From Enterobacteriaceae bacterium LSJC7 (GTDB lineage Bacteria > Pseudomonadota > Gammaproteobacteria > Enterobacterales > Enterobacteriaceae): a DNA stretch of 64,000 bases. Each line of letters opens with the position of its first letter. Positions within the stretch are counted from its first letter, which is position 1. Location: positions 248,001-312,000 of the forward strand of contig AMFN01000014.1 of assembly GCA_000302695.1 (NCBI GenBank), written 5' to 3'. The notes beneath the pieces were generated by a model. That model ran no database searches. It was not told the DNA's origin and worked only from the letters and a program-made list of their open reading frames with translations. The position numbers and the translations under genes were made by a program. This document shows, piece by piece, positions 33,523 through 42,720 of this stretch.

Positions 33523-33599
33523 GCATCCATAGCTCAGCTGGATAGAGTACTCGGCTACGAACCGAGCGGTCGGAGGTTCGAATCCTCCTGGATGCACCA
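33523..33599 (+). tRNA. argY: tRNA-Arg (ACG), copy 2
   Basis: A 77-base tRNA with the encoded CCA, anticodon ACG and full T-stem pairing (GGAGG/CCTCC). It begins a tandem array with a 152-base period: copies 2, 3 and 4 start at 33523, 33675 and 33827, with 75-base spacers that differ at only a few positions. Symbols follow the E. coli cluster order and are nominal. Confidence 0.97.
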
Positions 33600-33674
33600 T
33601 CTTCTTCAATACTGGCTCTGCCGGTTTTGAAAAGCCCTCAGCGTCCATGACGTTCAGGCAGCAGTAAACCCGAT

Positions 33675-33751
33675 GCATCCATAGCTCAGCTGGATAGAGT
33701 ACTCGGCTACGAACCGAGCGGTCGGAGGTTCGAATCCTCCTGGATGCACCA
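33675..33751 (+). tRNA. argZ: tRNA-Arg (ACG), copy 3
   Basis: Identical to copy 2 over all 77 bases, including the encoded CCA. It is preceded by the 75-base spacer that recurs before copy 4. Confidence 0.97.
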
Positions 33752-33826
33752 TCTTCTTCAACACTGGCCCTGCCGGTTTTGAAAAGCCCTCAGCGTCTAT
33801 GACGTTCAGGCAGCAGCAAACCCGAT

Positions 33827-33903
33827 GCATCCATAGCTCAGCTGGATAGAGTACTCGGCTACGAACCGAGCGGTCGGAGGTTCGAATCCTCCTGGATGCA
33901 CCA
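33827..33903 (+). tRNA. argQ: tRNA-Arg (ACG), copy 4
   Basis: Identical to copies 2 and 3. It is followed directly by repeat unit B instead of a terminator. Confidence 0.97.
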
Positions 33904-34037
33904 TATTTCGCGATACTGTTTGTAATGACGGTGTCAAAGGAGAATGAAGGTTGTTCTCCTGCATGAAGGAGGATAACGTCGCTTTAGCGACGGCCCGCAG
34001 GGTGAGGCAAAGCCGAATCATCCTCCTGGATGCACCA
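33904..34037 (+). repeat. 134-base rtT-like repeat ending in a tRNA-Arg 3' copy (unit B)
   Basis: Second copy of the unit at 33199-33332, with 5 base differences and the same length. It ends in the same 18-base tRNA 3' copy (34020-34037). No terminator is evident after it. The 250 bases from here to yqaB show nothing else I can name. Confidence 0.8.
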
Positions 34038-34290
34038 TCTTCTTGATATTACCTGTCATGAATTATCCTGATGCTACTCTCCTGCATTTTAACTCTCATC
34101 CAATCAAATCACGTTTTCCCGGTACATTAACCTTAACTGAGCCTCTTCGTTCGCTCTCGTAGGGTTGCTGAACTCCCCCCAGCATCGCCTGAATATTCGT
34201 CACGTACGTGACAGTCTCACTTGCAATTAGCGACATTCCGCACAGTTTACGATAAAGTAACATCCTGATATTTTCCGGTGTGAGGGCAGT

Positions 34291-34857
34291 ATGTACGATC
34301 GTTACGACGGGCTAATTTTTGATATGGACGGTACCATTCTTGATACCGAGCCTACACATCGTAAAGCCTGGCGTGAGGTGCTTGGGCGCTATGACTTGCG
34401 CTTTGACGAGCCTTCCGTCGTTGCCCTCAACGGCTCTCCCACCTGGCGTATCGCCCAGCACATCATTGAGCAAAATCAGGCCAGTTTCGATCCTTATGTG
34501 CTGGCGCAGGAGAAGACGGCGGCAGTCAAAACTATGTTGTTAGATAGCGTACAGCCTCTGCCGCTGATTGATGTGGTGAAACAATGGCACGGACGCAGGC
34601 CGATGTCGGTCGGCACGGGCAGTGAGAGCGCCATTGCGGAGGCTCTGCTGACCCACCTTGGGCTTCGGCACTACTTTGCGGCCGTGGTTGCCGCCGATCA
34701 TATTCAACATCCCAAACCTGCACCCGACACCTTTTTGCGCTGTGCTGAACTGATGGGCGTAGCGCCGCAGAAATGCGTGGTGTTTGAAGACGCCGATTTC
34801 GGCCTTCAGGCAGCCCGCGATGCCGGTATGGACGCAGTGGATGTTCGCCTGCTGTGA
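34291..34857 (+). CDS. yqaB: HAD-family sugar phosphatase (fructose-1-phosphatase YqaB)
   Basis: A 188-residue HAD hydrolase of the beta-phosphoglucomutase-like group. E. coli YqaB acts on fructose 1-phosphate and 6-phosphogluconate. The nucleophile motif is FDMDGTILDTEP (Asp11, Asp13). Motif III/IV residues are in HPKPAPDTFLRCAELMG and VVFEDADFGLQAA. The stop overlaps the GTG start of yqaA (GTGA), so the pair is coupled. Confidence 0.95.
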   Translation: MYDRYDGLIFDMDGTILDTEPTHRKAWREVLGRYDLRFDEPSVVALNGSPTWRIAQHIIEQNQASFDPYVLAQEKTAAVKTMLLDSVQPLPLIDVVKQWHGRRPMSVGTGSESAIAEALLTHLGLRHYFAAVVAADHIQHPKPAPDTFLRCAELMGVAPQKCVVFEDADFGLQAARDAGMDAVDVRLL

Positions 34858-35282
34858 GCGACACCTTATCGCTATTCTCCCTGTTCTCCAGTAGTTTTCT
34901 CAGCGCCACGCTATTGCCTGGCAGCTCGGAAGCGCTGCTGGTCGCCTTACTGGTGGCCGGGAAGAGCACGCCCTGGCTGCTGATTGTTGTGGCGACAGTG
35001 GGTAACACGCTGGGAGGACTGACCAATGTGGTCATCGGGCGGCTATTTCCGCTGCGCGAGGGTTCGCGCTGGCAGGAGAAGTCAGTGAATTTACTGCGGC
35101 GGTTTGGTCCGGCAGCGCTACTGCTCAGTTGGGCACCGCTGATAGGTGACCTTTTGTGCCTGCTGGCAGGTTGGTTGCGTTTGGCCTGGGGGCCGACGAT
35201 ATTTTTTCTGTGCCTGGGTAAGGCGCTGCGCTACATCGTGGTGACGGCACTGACGCTACAGGGCATGGCATGGTGGCAGTAA
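34854..35282 (+). CDS. yqaA: DedA/VTT-type inner-membrane protein YqaA
   Basis: A 142-residue polytopic protein starting at GTG that overlaps the yqaB stop by 4 bases. About four hydrophobic segments are visible. The LPGSSEALLVALLVAGKSTPW and PLIGDLLCLLAGWLRL motifs are typical of the small DedA-like (SNARE-associated Golgi protein) family, thought to move lipids between leaflets. The exact role is unknown. Confidence 0.93.
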   Translation: MSDTLSLFSLFSSSFLSATLLPGSSEALLVALLVAGKSTPWLLIVVATVGNTLGGLTNVVIGRLFPLREGSRWQEKSVNLLRRFGPAALLLSWAPLIGDLLCLLAGWLRLAWGPTIFFLCLGKALRYIVVTALTLQGMAWWQ

Positions 35283-35361
35283 TTGAAGTGATTGATGACC
35301 TTTAATCGGCAACCATTACAATTATGCTTAATAAAAATGTATTCGACAGGCGGAGGTCAAT

Positions 35362-36918
35362 TTGATCCCGGACGTATCACAGGCGCTGGCCTGGCTGGAA
35401 GCACACCCTGACGCGGTGAAGGGGATTGGGCGTGGCCTTGAGCGTGAAACGCTACGTGTCACGCCACAAGGAGAGTTAGCACGCACCGGTCACCCGGAAG
35501 TGCTGGGTTCAGCGCTCGCTCATAAGTGGATCACTACCGATTTCGCAGAGGCGTTGCTGGAGTTCATTACGCCAGTAGATGGTGATATTGACCACATGCT
35601 GACGTTTTTACGGGATGTGCACCGTTACACGGCGCGTAACCTTGGCGATGAGCGCATGTGGCCGCTCAGCATGCCGTGCTTCATTGACGATGGCCAGTCC
35701 ATTGAACTTGCGCAATACGGCACCTCAAACATTGGTCGCATGAAGACGCTGTACCGGGAAGGGTTGAGAAACCGCTACGGCGCGCTGATGCAGACCATTT
35801 CTGGCGTACATTACAATTTCTCTTTGCCATTAGCTTTCTGGCAGGCGCGGGAAGGCGTAACCGATGCCGCAAGCGGTAAAGCCGTTATTTCAGACGGTTA
35901 TTTCCGCCTTATCCGTAACTACTACCGCTTTGGCTGGGTGATCCCGTACCTGTTTGGTGCCTCTCCGGCTATATGCTCTTCTTTCTTACAGGGTAAGCCG
36001 ACCGCACTACCGTTTGAGAAAAGCGGGTGCGGAATGTACTACCTGCCATATGCGACCTCGCTACGCCTGAGTGACCTGGGTTACACCAATAAATCGCAAA
36101 GCAACCTGGGGATCACGTTTAATCACCTTGAGACTTATGTTGCGGGCCTGAAGCAGGCTATCAAAACGCCGTCGGAAGAGTTTGCCCGCATTGGTCTGAA
36201 AAAGGACGGCAAACTGCTCCAGCTCAATACCAATGTGTTGCAGATTGAAAACGAGCTTTACGCGCCAATTCGCCCGAAACGCGTTACGCACGCTGGCGAA
36301 ACGCCGTCAGATGCGTTGCAGCGTGGTGGTATCGAATACATCGAAGTACGCTCGCTCGATATCAACCCGTTCTCACCAACGGGTGTGGACGAGCAGCAGG
36401 TGCGCTTCCTTGACTTGTTTATGATCTGGTGTGTGCTGGCCGATGCACCGGAGATGAGTAGCGCCGAGCTGCAATGCACGCGCATCAACTGGAATCGCGT
36501 TATTCTTGAAGGGCGCAAGCCGGGGCTGACTCTGGGGGTAGGTTGTGAAACCGCGCAGTTCCCGTTACAGGAAATTGGCAAGAACCTGTTCCATGATTTG
36601 AGCCGCGTTGCGCACACGCTGGATGCTATCTCCGGCGGCAGCGAGTACCGTGACGTTTGCGATGCGCTGGTTGCCACTTTTGATAATCCGGCGTTAACGT
36701 ATTCCGCGCGTATACTGAGCATGATGCTGGAGCACGGTATTGGCGGTACAGGGCAGTTGCTGGCAGAAAAATACCGCAATATGCTGATGCAGGAGCCGCT
36801 GTCTATACTGAGCGAAGCGGATTTCCAGCAGGAGCATGATGCATCATGGGCGCGTCAACGTGCACAGGAAGCGGCAGATACGGAGCCGTTTGAAAGCTGG
36901 CTTGCAAAGCAGATGTGA
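35362..36918 (+). CDS. gshA: Glutamate-cysteine ligase
   Basis: First and rate-limiting step of glutathione synthesis. It is 518 residues, as in E. coli. The start is a TTG (preceded by GGCGGAGGTCAA); E. coli gshA also uses TTG, which limits translation. N-terminal blocks seen are [13 protein letters not shown] and the [10 protein letters not shown] segment. The 3' end is followed by the MicA gene on the other strand, whose A/T-flanked hairpin can end both transcripts. Confidence 0.98.
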   Translation: MIPDVSQALAWLEAHPDAVKGIGRGLERETLRVTPQGELARTGHPEVLGSALAHKWITTDFAEALLEFITPVDGDIDHMLTFLRDVHRYTARNLGDERMWPLSMPCFIDDGQSIELAQYGTSNIGRMKTLYREGLRNRYGALMQTISGVHYNFSLPLAFWQAREGVTDAASGKAVISDGYFRLIRNYYRFGWVIPYLFGASPAICSSFLQGKPTALPFEKSGCGMYYLPYATSLRLSDLGYTNKSQSNLGITFNHLETYVAGLKQAIKTPSEEFARIGLKKDGKLLQLNTNVLQIENELYAPIRPKRVTHAGETPSDALQRGGIEYIEVRSLDINPFSPTGVDEQQVRFLDLFMIWCVLADAPEMSSAELQCTRINWNRVILEGRKPGLTLGVGCETAQFPLQEIGKNLFHDLSRVAHTLDAISGGSEYRDVCDALVATFDNPALTYSARILSMMLEHGIGGTGQLLAEKYRNMLMQEPLSILSEADFQQEHDASWARQRAQEAADTEPFESWLAKQM

Positions 36919-36926
36919 CAGAAAAG

Positions 36927-36999
36927 AAAAAGGCCACATCAATGTGGCCAAATTTTCATCTCTGATGACAGGGATGATGATAACAAATGCGCGTCTTTC
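36927..36999 (-). ncRNA. micA: MicA small RNA
   Basis: Hfq-dependent sRNA that represses ompA, lamB and other outer-membrane mRNAs under envelope stress. The 73-base RNA begins GAAAGACGCGCATTTGTTAT (5' end at 36999), the conserved seed region. It ends in a terminator with stem GGCCACAT/ATGTGGCC and a run of U. Position matches E. coli: between gshA and luxS, antisense to the luxS leader. The centre (around 36950-36970) differs somewhat from E. coli. Confidence 0.93.
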
Positions 37000-37005
37000 A
37001 TATAT

Positions 37006-37033
37006 TCAGACTCGCCCCGGAACGAATAGTTCA
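37006..37033 (-). promoter_or_regulatory. sigmaE-type promoter of micA
   Basis: Read on the minus strand, TGAACTA (37027-37033) and TCTGA (37006-37010) are 16 bases apart and 6 bases from the MicA 5' end. This fits the sigmaE consensus GGAACTT-N16-TCTGA apart from the first and last bases of the -35. Confidence 0.82.
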
Positions 37034-37070
37034 TTTAATTTTAAAAAAATCACTTGTCGGAGGTGACCAG

Positions 37071-37586
37071 ATGCCACTGTTGGATAGCTTTACTGTTGAC
37101 CATACGCGGATGGGGGCACCTGCGGTGCGCGTGGCAAAAACCATGCATACCCCACACAATGACACCATCACCGTGTTCGACCTGCGCTTTTGCGTACCGA
37201 ACAAAGAAGTAATGCCGGAGAAAGGCATCCATACGCTGGAGCACCTGTTCGCAGGCTTTATGCGCGATCACCTTAACGGTAACGGTGTGGAAATCATCGA
37301 TATCTCGCCAATGGGCTGTCGCACTGGCTTCTACATGAGCCTGATAGGTCAGCCGGATGAACAGCGCGTTGCCGACGCCTGGAAAGCGGCAATGGAAGAC
37401 GTGCTGAAGGTTAAAGAGCAGAACCAGATCCCGGAGCTGAACGTTTACCAGTGCGGCACGTATCAAATGCACTCCCTGACTGAAGCGCAGGATATCGCTC
37501 GCCATATTATTGGGCACGGGATTAGCGTGAACAGTAATGATGAGCTGGCGCTGCCAAAAGAGAAGCTACAGGAACTGCATATCTAG
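37071..37586 (+). CDS. luxS: S-ribosylhomocysteine lyase
   Basis: Splits S-ribosylhomocysteine into homocysteine and DPD, the precursor of autoinducer 2. It is 171 residues from ATG 37071 (ribosome site GGAGGTGACC). Metal ligands are His54 and His58 in HTLEH plus Cys128 in YQCGT; Cys83 in MGCRTG is catalytic with Glu57. An in-frame ATG at 36987 would run through the MicA promoter and is not conserved. Confidence 0.98.
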   Translation: MPLLDSFTVDHTRMGAPAVRVAKTMHTPHNDTITVFDLRFCVPNKEVMPEKGIHTLEHLFAGFMRDHLNGNGVEIIDISPMGCRTGFYMSLIGQPDEQRVADAWKAAMEDVLKVKEQNQIPELNVYQCGTYQMHSLTEAQDIARHIIGHGISVNSNDELALPKEKLQELHI

Positions 37587-37601
37587 CAGTGAGCAGCAAT
37601 G

Positions 37602-37627
37602 AAAAAAGGGGCGAAAGCCCCTTTTTT
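37602..37627. terminator. Bidirectional terminator between luxS and emrB
   Basis: GGGGC and GCCCC around GAAA, flanked by six A and six T, serve both convergent genes. Confidence 0.92.
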
Positions 37628-37643
37628 GTTATCTGCACTTTAC

Positions 37644-39182
37644 TCAGTGAGCGCCACCGCCGCCACCGCCGGCACCAAAAGGCGGTTTGGCAAACCACAC
37701 AAGGCCGGTGAGCAACAGGAACACGCCGGCAGAAACCCAGAAGATTTCATTGGCAGAAATAATCAGTCCCTGGTTGGTTATCTGCTGCGCTATCCAGCCC
37801 GATGCCTGCTGCTGGCTCAATCCCATCCCCTGCAACTGGTCATAGACCGCCTGCGAGTTGGGATTATAGGGCGTCACAGACTCAGTCAGCTGTGCATGGT
37901 GCATCGCCTCGCGGTTGGTCCACATGGTAGTCGTAATCGACGTACCAATGGAGCCTGCCAGCGTACGGGTAAAGTTCGACAAGCTTGATGCTGCCGCCAG
38001 TCGCTCCGGCGGTAGCCCGGACAGGGTAATGGTGGTCAGCGGCATAAAGAAGCAGGCCACGGCAAAACCCTGTATGAACTGCGGCCATGCTGAGGCGGCA
38101 AAATCCATCCCTGGCTCAAAGGTCCAGGCACGCCAGTAGAAGCACACTGCGTACATAATAAAACTGAACGTGACCAGACGGCGCATATCCAGTTTATGGG
38201 CAAAACGACCAATAATCGGCGACAGGATGACCGGGATTATCCCGACCGGCGCCGAGGCCAGACCGGCCCAGGTTGCGGTATAGCCATACACCTCCTGCAA
38301 CAGCTGCGGCAGCAGCACAATACTGCCGAAGTAGAGCATGTAAGCAAGGCTGATGCACAGGCAGCCGATGGTGAAATTGCGCGACTTAAACAGCGACAAA
38401 TCCACTATCGGGTTTTTGTCGGTTAGCTCCCAGACCACAAGGAAGCTTATTGTCACCACGGCGACAATCGTCAGGATGATAATCTCGGTAGAGTTAAACC
38501 AGTCCAGCTCTTTGCCCTGGTCCAGCATCACCTGGAGACTACCAATACCCACAACCAGCAGGGCAAGACCGACGGCATCAATACGCCGCTTTTCGGTGCG
38601 TGTTTCGCGCCCGCGCAGCGTCTGCAACGCCAGCACCACAACGACAATGCCAATCGGCAGGTTGATAAAGAAAATCCAGCCCCAGTGGTAGTTGTCGCTT
38701 ATCCAGCCGCCGAGTATCGGGCCAAAAATAGGTGCCACGATAACTGTCATCGACCACAGCGCCAGCGCGATGCTGCGTTTGGCGGGAGGGTAGTTACTCA
38801 GCAGCAGACTTTGGGAAAGGGGAATCAGCGGGCCGGCTACCACACCCTGAATCACGCGAAAGAAAATCAGCATGCCGAGGCTGTTAGAAACACCACAGGC
38901 CCAGGAGGCGGCAGCAAAGGCGACCGTGGACCACAGGAATAACCTGACTTCACCAAAGCGCTTTGCCAGCCAGCCGGTCAGCGGGATAGAAATGGCGTTT
39001 GCCACCCCAAACGAGGTGATAACCCACGTGCCCTGGCTCAGGGATGAGCCGAGGTTACCGGCGATAGTGGGAATCGCAACGTTGGCGATGGTTGAGTCCA
39101 GCACCTGCATAAAGGTCGCAAGAGAGAGTGCGATGGTCATAATGACCAGTTGCGCACCCTCAAGCGGTTTTTGTTGTTGCAC
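37644..39182 (-). CDS. emrB: Multidrug efflux MFS permease EmrB
   Basis: Inner-membrane drug:proton antiporter of the 14-span DHA2 family; with EmrA and TolC it exports uncouplers, nalidixic acid and similar compounds. It is 512 residues, as in E. coli. The first-helix LDSTIANVAIPTI and the loop 2-3 motif GWLAKRFGEVRLFL (motif A) are clear. The C-terminus is glycine-rich. Last gene of emrRAB, 17 bases after emrA. Confidence 0.98.
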   Translation of the reverse strand: MQQQKPLEGAQLVIMTIALSLATFMQVLDSTIANVAIPTIAGNLGSSLSQGTWVITSFGVANAISIPLTGWLAKRFGEVRLFLWSTVAFAAASWACGVSNSLGMLIFFRVIQGVVAGPLIPLSQSLLLSNYPPAKRSIALALWSMTVIVAPIFGPILGGWISDNYHWGWIFFINLPIGIVVVVLALQTLRGRETRTEKRRIDAVGLALLVVGIGSLQVMLDQGKELDWFNSTEIIILTIVAVVTISFLVVWELTDKNPIVDLSLFKSRNFTIGCLCISLAYMLYFGSIVLLPQLLQEVYGYTATWAGLASAPVGIIPVILSPIIGRFAHKLDMRRLVTFSFIMYAVCFYWRAWTFEPGMDFAASAWPQFIQGFAVACFFMPLTTITLSGLPPERLAAASSLSNFTRTLAGSIGTSITTTMWTNREAMHHAQLTESVTPYNPNSQAVYDQLQGMGLSQQQASGWIAQQITNQGLIISANEIFWVSAGVFLLLTGLVWFAKPPFGAGGGGGGAH

Positions 39183-39199
39183 GCAAGTCTCCCGACACG

Positions 39200-40366
39200 T
39201 CAGCCTTCGTTTGCCCGGATGATGTCATTAATAAGCTTATTCACCGGATCGAGCTTTATCTCACGCGCGTCGCTGGTATAGGCCGCATTCTGGCGCTGCT
39301 GGTTGGCGAGGACCTGGCCGTCACGGTTGCTGGTATCCACTTTCACCAGCGTTGACAGGCCAATACGCAGCGGATGCTGCTCAAGCTGTTGCTGGTCAAG
39401 CTCAATACGTACCGGCAGGCGTTGCACCACTTTTATCCAGTTACCTGTAGCGTTCTGCGCAGGCAGCAGGGAGAAGGCGCTGCCGGTGCCCATATCCAGA
39501 CCAACCACCTTACCGGTGTACTTCACATCATCGCCGTAGATATCGCTGATAACGGTCGCGGTCTGGCCGATGCGCATATGCGCAATCTGGGTTTCTTTAA
39601 AGTTAGCATCGACCCACAGGTTGGTAGATGGCACGATAGCCATCAGTGAACTGGTGGTGCCAATCTGTGCGCCAACCTGAACGGCGCGGCGGGAGACGTA
39701 GCCTGTCATCGGGCTTACAATGCGTGTTCGCTGTAGCGCCAGCCAGGCGTTACGCACCTCGGTCGCGGCCTGCTGCACGGCGGGCTGTTCTTCAAGGCGA
39801 GTGCCGAGGATCATCGCCTGATTGGCGTTGTACTGCTGTACGGCAACATCAAGCTGTGCCTGGGCGCTGGCAACGGCGTCGCGGGAGTGTTGCAGTTCTT
39901 CGCGACCAATCAAATTGGCGTTACCCAGCGGAACGCGGCGGCGCAAATCGCTTTGTGCCTGCGACAGCGCGGTGCGCTTGACTTCGATATTAGCCTGATA
40001 CTGTTTGTTGTTGATAATGAGCTGGCGCGTCTGGCGCACACTTGAGGCAAGCTGGGTCTTTGCCTTCTCAAACGCCTGCTGGGCATCGGTGGCATCGAGC
40101 GTTACCAGCACATCCCCTTGTTTTACAAAATCGGTATCGTCTACCCAGACTTTGGTGACGCTACCGGCGACCTGGGACATGATTTGTACCTGGTTGCCTG
40201 CTACGTAGGCATCATCGGTTTCCTGATAATGACGTAAAACCAGATACCACCACACACCATATGCCACTGCCAGAATGATAAAAATCAGCGTCAACGCAAG
40301 CAGAGCGCCTTTACGCTTGCTCTTTTTTGGCGGCTGAGGGTTTTGAGCTTGCGCATGTGCGCTCAT
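39200..40366 (-). CDS. emrA: Membrane fusion protein EmrA
   Basis: Periplasmic adaptor linking EmrB to TolC. It is 388 residues from ATG 40366 (ribosome site GGAGAAAAGC); an upstream in-frame start at 40432 is not conserved and would overlap a hairpin. One membrane anchor (about 20-40), then a lipoyl-type barrel half (HYQETDDAYVAGNQVQIM), a coiled-coil hairpin (about 90-200) and the second barrel half. Confidence 0.97.
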   Translation of the reverse strand: MSAHAQAQNPQPPKKSKRKGALLALTLIFIILAVAYGVWWYLVLRHYQETDDAYVAGNQVQIMSQVAGSVTKVWVDDTDFVKQGDVLVTLDATDAQQAFEKAKTQLASSVRQTRQLIINNKQYQANIEVKRTALSQAQSDLRRRVPLGNANLIGREELQHSRDAVASAQAQLDVAVQQYNANQAMILGTRLEEQPAVQQAATEVRNAWLALQRTRIVSPMTGYVSRRAVQVGAQIGTTSSLMAIVPSTNLWVDANFKETQIAHMRIGQTATVISDIYGDDVKYTGKVVGLDMGTGSAFSLLPAQNATGNWIKVVQRLPVRIELDQQQLEQHPLRIGLSTLVKVDTSNRDGQVLANQQRQNAAYTSDAREIKLDPVNKLINDIIRANEG

Positions 40367-40421
40367 GCTTTTCTCCACACTTTTATTATATTGGCCGCGT
40401 TTTACGGGCCGCTCAGTCAGA

Positions 40422-40449
40422 CAGGCCAGCATGGTGAGATGCTGGCCTG
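40422..40449 (-). terminator. Perfect 11-bp hairpin between emrR and emrA
   Basis: CAGGCCAGCAT pairs with ATGCTGGCCTG around a 6-base loop in the 131-base emrR-emrA gap. No T run follows, so it is more likely an attenuator or RNA-processing/stability element that lowers emrAB relative to emrR. Confidence 0.6.
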
Positions 40450-40497
40450 CGCAGATTATAGTAGTTGGAATATGTCAGAACGAAAGCGTCAGCGCCG

Positions 40498-41028
40498 TTA
40501 GCGGATGGCTTCTGGTTCGAAATTGGCTTCGTCCATTTTGTCCAGGCGCGTGAGTAGTTTGCGCGTGATTTGCTCCAGCTGATCCTTTTCGCCACTGGAG
40601 AGCGATGACCAGAGCTGGTGCAGGCAGCTGTGCTGCGGTGGCAAAACTTCGCGCAGAAATTCATGACCTTTTTCGGTCAGGTGCAGATGCAGGCAACGTC
40701 TGTCGTTGTCGCTTTCACGGCGTTCAATCCAGCCGCGTTTTTCCAGCTCGTCAGCAATGCGGGTTGCGTTGGTACGTGAGGACCCCAGCGCACAGCTGAG
40801 TTCACTGGGCTGAATGCTGTGATTTTCCTGAGATTCCAGCGTGATTAACGCCATAAACAGCGTCTCGTTTATTCCCTGCGCCTTGAGCATTTTATTGCGA
40901 TTTTCCAGCAACTTGCCCTGCATATGCATACACAGGCGCGTGAGCAGGATTTCCTGATACGGAAAATCTTCGTGGCGGCTGGCGCGAAATTTTAACATCT
41001 GTTCTATGGGAGAAAACGAACTATCCAT
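40498..41028 (-). CDS. emrR: MarR-type repressor of emrRAB
   Basis: Binds its own promoter and is released by pump substrates. It is 176 residues, as in E. coli MprA/EmrR. The winged helix-turn-helix is around [23 protein letters not shown], with the wing residues [17 protein letters not shown]. First gene of the operon; the promoter should be in 41029-41100. Confidence 0.97.
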   Translation of the reverse strand: MDSSFSPIEQMLKFRASRHEDFPYQEILLTRLCMHMQGKLLENRNKMLKAQGINETLFMALITLESQENHSIQPSELSCALGSSRTNATRIADELEKRGWIERRESDNDRRCLHLHLTEKGHEFLREVLPPQHSCLHQLWSSLSSGEKDQLEQITRKLLTRLDKMDEANFEPEAIR

Positions 41029-41475
41029 TTTGGCATAACCTCATTAATTGCGGCCGATATAATAACCACGGTAACAAATAAAGTAAATGTATTATTGTTA
41101 AGTATCCAGGTGGCAAAAGGGCTGTGCAGCCCTGAACGAACAACGGCGTTTTCCCCGGGTGACTTGCAAGGCAGCGGCACTAAAAAAAAGGGAAACAGGC
41201 ATCCGTTGATCGAAGCAAATTTGCGTGACGGGAGTAAGAAAATGCTTAATTTTCCTGCGGTGCAACCTGGATTGAGCGCACCACTGGACGCAGCGCCACG
41301 ACGGCAACGAAAATTCCCCTTTAAAAAATAAGGAGAGCGGGAATGGTGTGCGTTGCTGATTATAAAAAATCACCCAGGTTAATGTTACATGAATCAATAA
41401 GCGAGCTTACCTTAACAAACTGCGGGCGTCCTTAACACCTCAATTCTCTAAATATTTGCCTTGTGCGGATGGTGC
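41029..41475. other. Intergenic region upstream of emrR
   Basis: A 447-base gap. In E. coli, ygaZ and ygaH (valine exporter) lie here; no trace of them is visible in any frame. A 78-codon open frame on the plus strand (41095-41331) has no recognisable domain and an unlikely composition. The only structure is a short hairpin, AGGGCTG/CAGCCCT, near 41118-41133. Confidence 0.5.
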
Positions 41476-42651
41476 TCAGCGTAAGGCTCGTTGGCTGCGC
41501 CACCACACCAGCAGAGCCAGTAAAGAAACCAGCGCGCCAGCGGCACACACGCCGTACCAGCCTGCGTGCTGCCAGGCACTGGCAGAGATAAGCGAACCGC
41601 CCGCGCCACCGATAAAATAGCTGGTCATATAGCCTGCGGTCAGCCGGTTACGTGCTTCGGGATGGGAGTGATAAATCACGCTTTGATTAGTGATATGCAC
41701 GCCTTGCACGGTCAAATCCAGCACCAGAATGCCGGCGATAAGCGCAAACACCGAGAAGGCGCCCAGCGCGATAGCGCCCCATGAAAGCAGTAGCAGCAGC
41801 AGGCCAACGGTGGTGGTCAGGTGAGCTTTGCCTTTATCGGCAAGCCCACCCGCCGGGCGTGCGCCCAGAGCGCCCGCCGCGCCCGCAAGGCCAAACAGGC
41901 CGATGGTAGCCTCTGAATAATTAAACGGTGCTGAAGCCAGTAAAAATGCCATTGAGGTCCAGAGCATGCTGAAGCTGGCAAAAATAAGGCAACCCAGTAG
42001 GGCGCGGGTGCGCAAGACGCTGTCGTGGGCGAACAGTGTGACAATCGAGCGCAGTAGCTGCAAATAATTGAGCGTGCTCTTTTCCTGTACCTTCGGCAGC
42101 CCTCGCCACAGCGCCAGCGCCATGACAACCATCAGCGCGCTGGCCACCCAGAACACCGTGCGCCAGCCGCCGAAACTGGTCAGCAGTCCGGCAACGGTGC
42201 GCGCCAGCAAAATACCAAGCAGCAGGCCGCTCATGACGGTACCTACAACCCGCCCGCGCCGTTCGGGTGTAGCAAGCGTTGCTGCCAGTGGTACCAACAT
42301 TTGCGCCACAACAGAGAACAGGCCGGTGAGCGCGGTGCCGAGAATCATCATCCACAGGGTCTGGCTGGCGGCGGTAATCAGCAGGCCCACTGCGGCCAGC
42401 AGCGTCATTAGGACAATCAGTGTGCGCCGCTCAAACCTGTCACCCAGCGGCACCAGAAAAAGTAGTCCAGCGGCATAGCTTAACTGCGCTGTGGTGACAA
42501 TCACCCCCGCCAGACCTGGCGACAGTGAAAAGGCGTGAGCAATGGTATCGAGCAGCGGCTGCGCATAGTAATTGCTGGCAACGGTAAGGCCGGTGGCGAC
42601 AGACATCAGCGCGATTAACGCCGGACTGAGTTGCGCACGAGATTGAGTCAT
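41476..42651 (-). CDS. MFS transporter (YgaY-like)
   Basis: A 391-residue, 12-span major facilitator protein from ATG 42651 (ribosome site AGGG); a TTG at 42681 is a weaker start. Motif A is PLGDRFERRTLIVLM between helices 2 and 3. The opening SPALIALMSVATGLTVASNYYAQP and the ending match, from memory, the YgaY group that lies between proX and emrR in relatives, where the K-12 copy is a pseudogene. If so, this gene is in its ancestral place and the rearranged block begins just beyond it. Substrate unknown. Confidence 0.8.
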   Translation of the reverse strand: MTQSRAQLSPALIALMSVATGLTVASNYYAQPLLDTIAHAFSLSPGLAGVIVTTAQLSYAAGLLFLVPLGDRFERRTLIVLMTLLAAVGLLITAASQTLWMMILGTALTGLFSVVAQMLVPLAATLATPERRGRVVGTVMSGLLLGILLARTVAGLLTSFGGWRTVFWVASALMVVMALALWRGLPKVQEKSTLNYLQLLRSIVTLFAHDSVLRTRALLGCLIFASFSMLWTSMAFLLASAPFNYSEATIGLFGLAGAAGALGARPAGGLADKGKAHLTTTVGLLLLLLSWGAIALGAFSVFALIAGILVLDLTVQGVHITNQSVIYHSHPEARNRLTAGYMTSYFIGGAGGSLISASAWQHAGWYGVCAAGALVSLLALLVWWRSQRALR

Positions 42652-42720
42652 TTCATGAACCCTGGAAAAATGAAGCGTCAATAATAATGAAAACAGGGGA
42701 ATCTGCCAGACTGCGTTGTA

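Noticed and set aside
33110-33526. Minus-strand open frame of 138 codons containing GGFEPPTARFVAEYSIQLSYG, with a similar one at 33806-34021 and another at 32919-33125
   Set aside because: They are read through tRNA genes and repeat spacers in antisense. The peptide is a well-known artefact of antisense tRNA-Arg translation.
33026-34290. Genomic island at the tRNA cluster
   Set aside because: No integrase, no long foreign stretch, and flanking genes csrA and yqaB are in the normal order. Partial tRNA ends are explained by the local repeats instead of an att site.
41095-41331. 78-codon plus-strand open frame upstream of emrR
   Set aside because: No domain, no good ribosome site, and composition unlike the neighbours. 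It probably arises by chance in a GC-rich gap.
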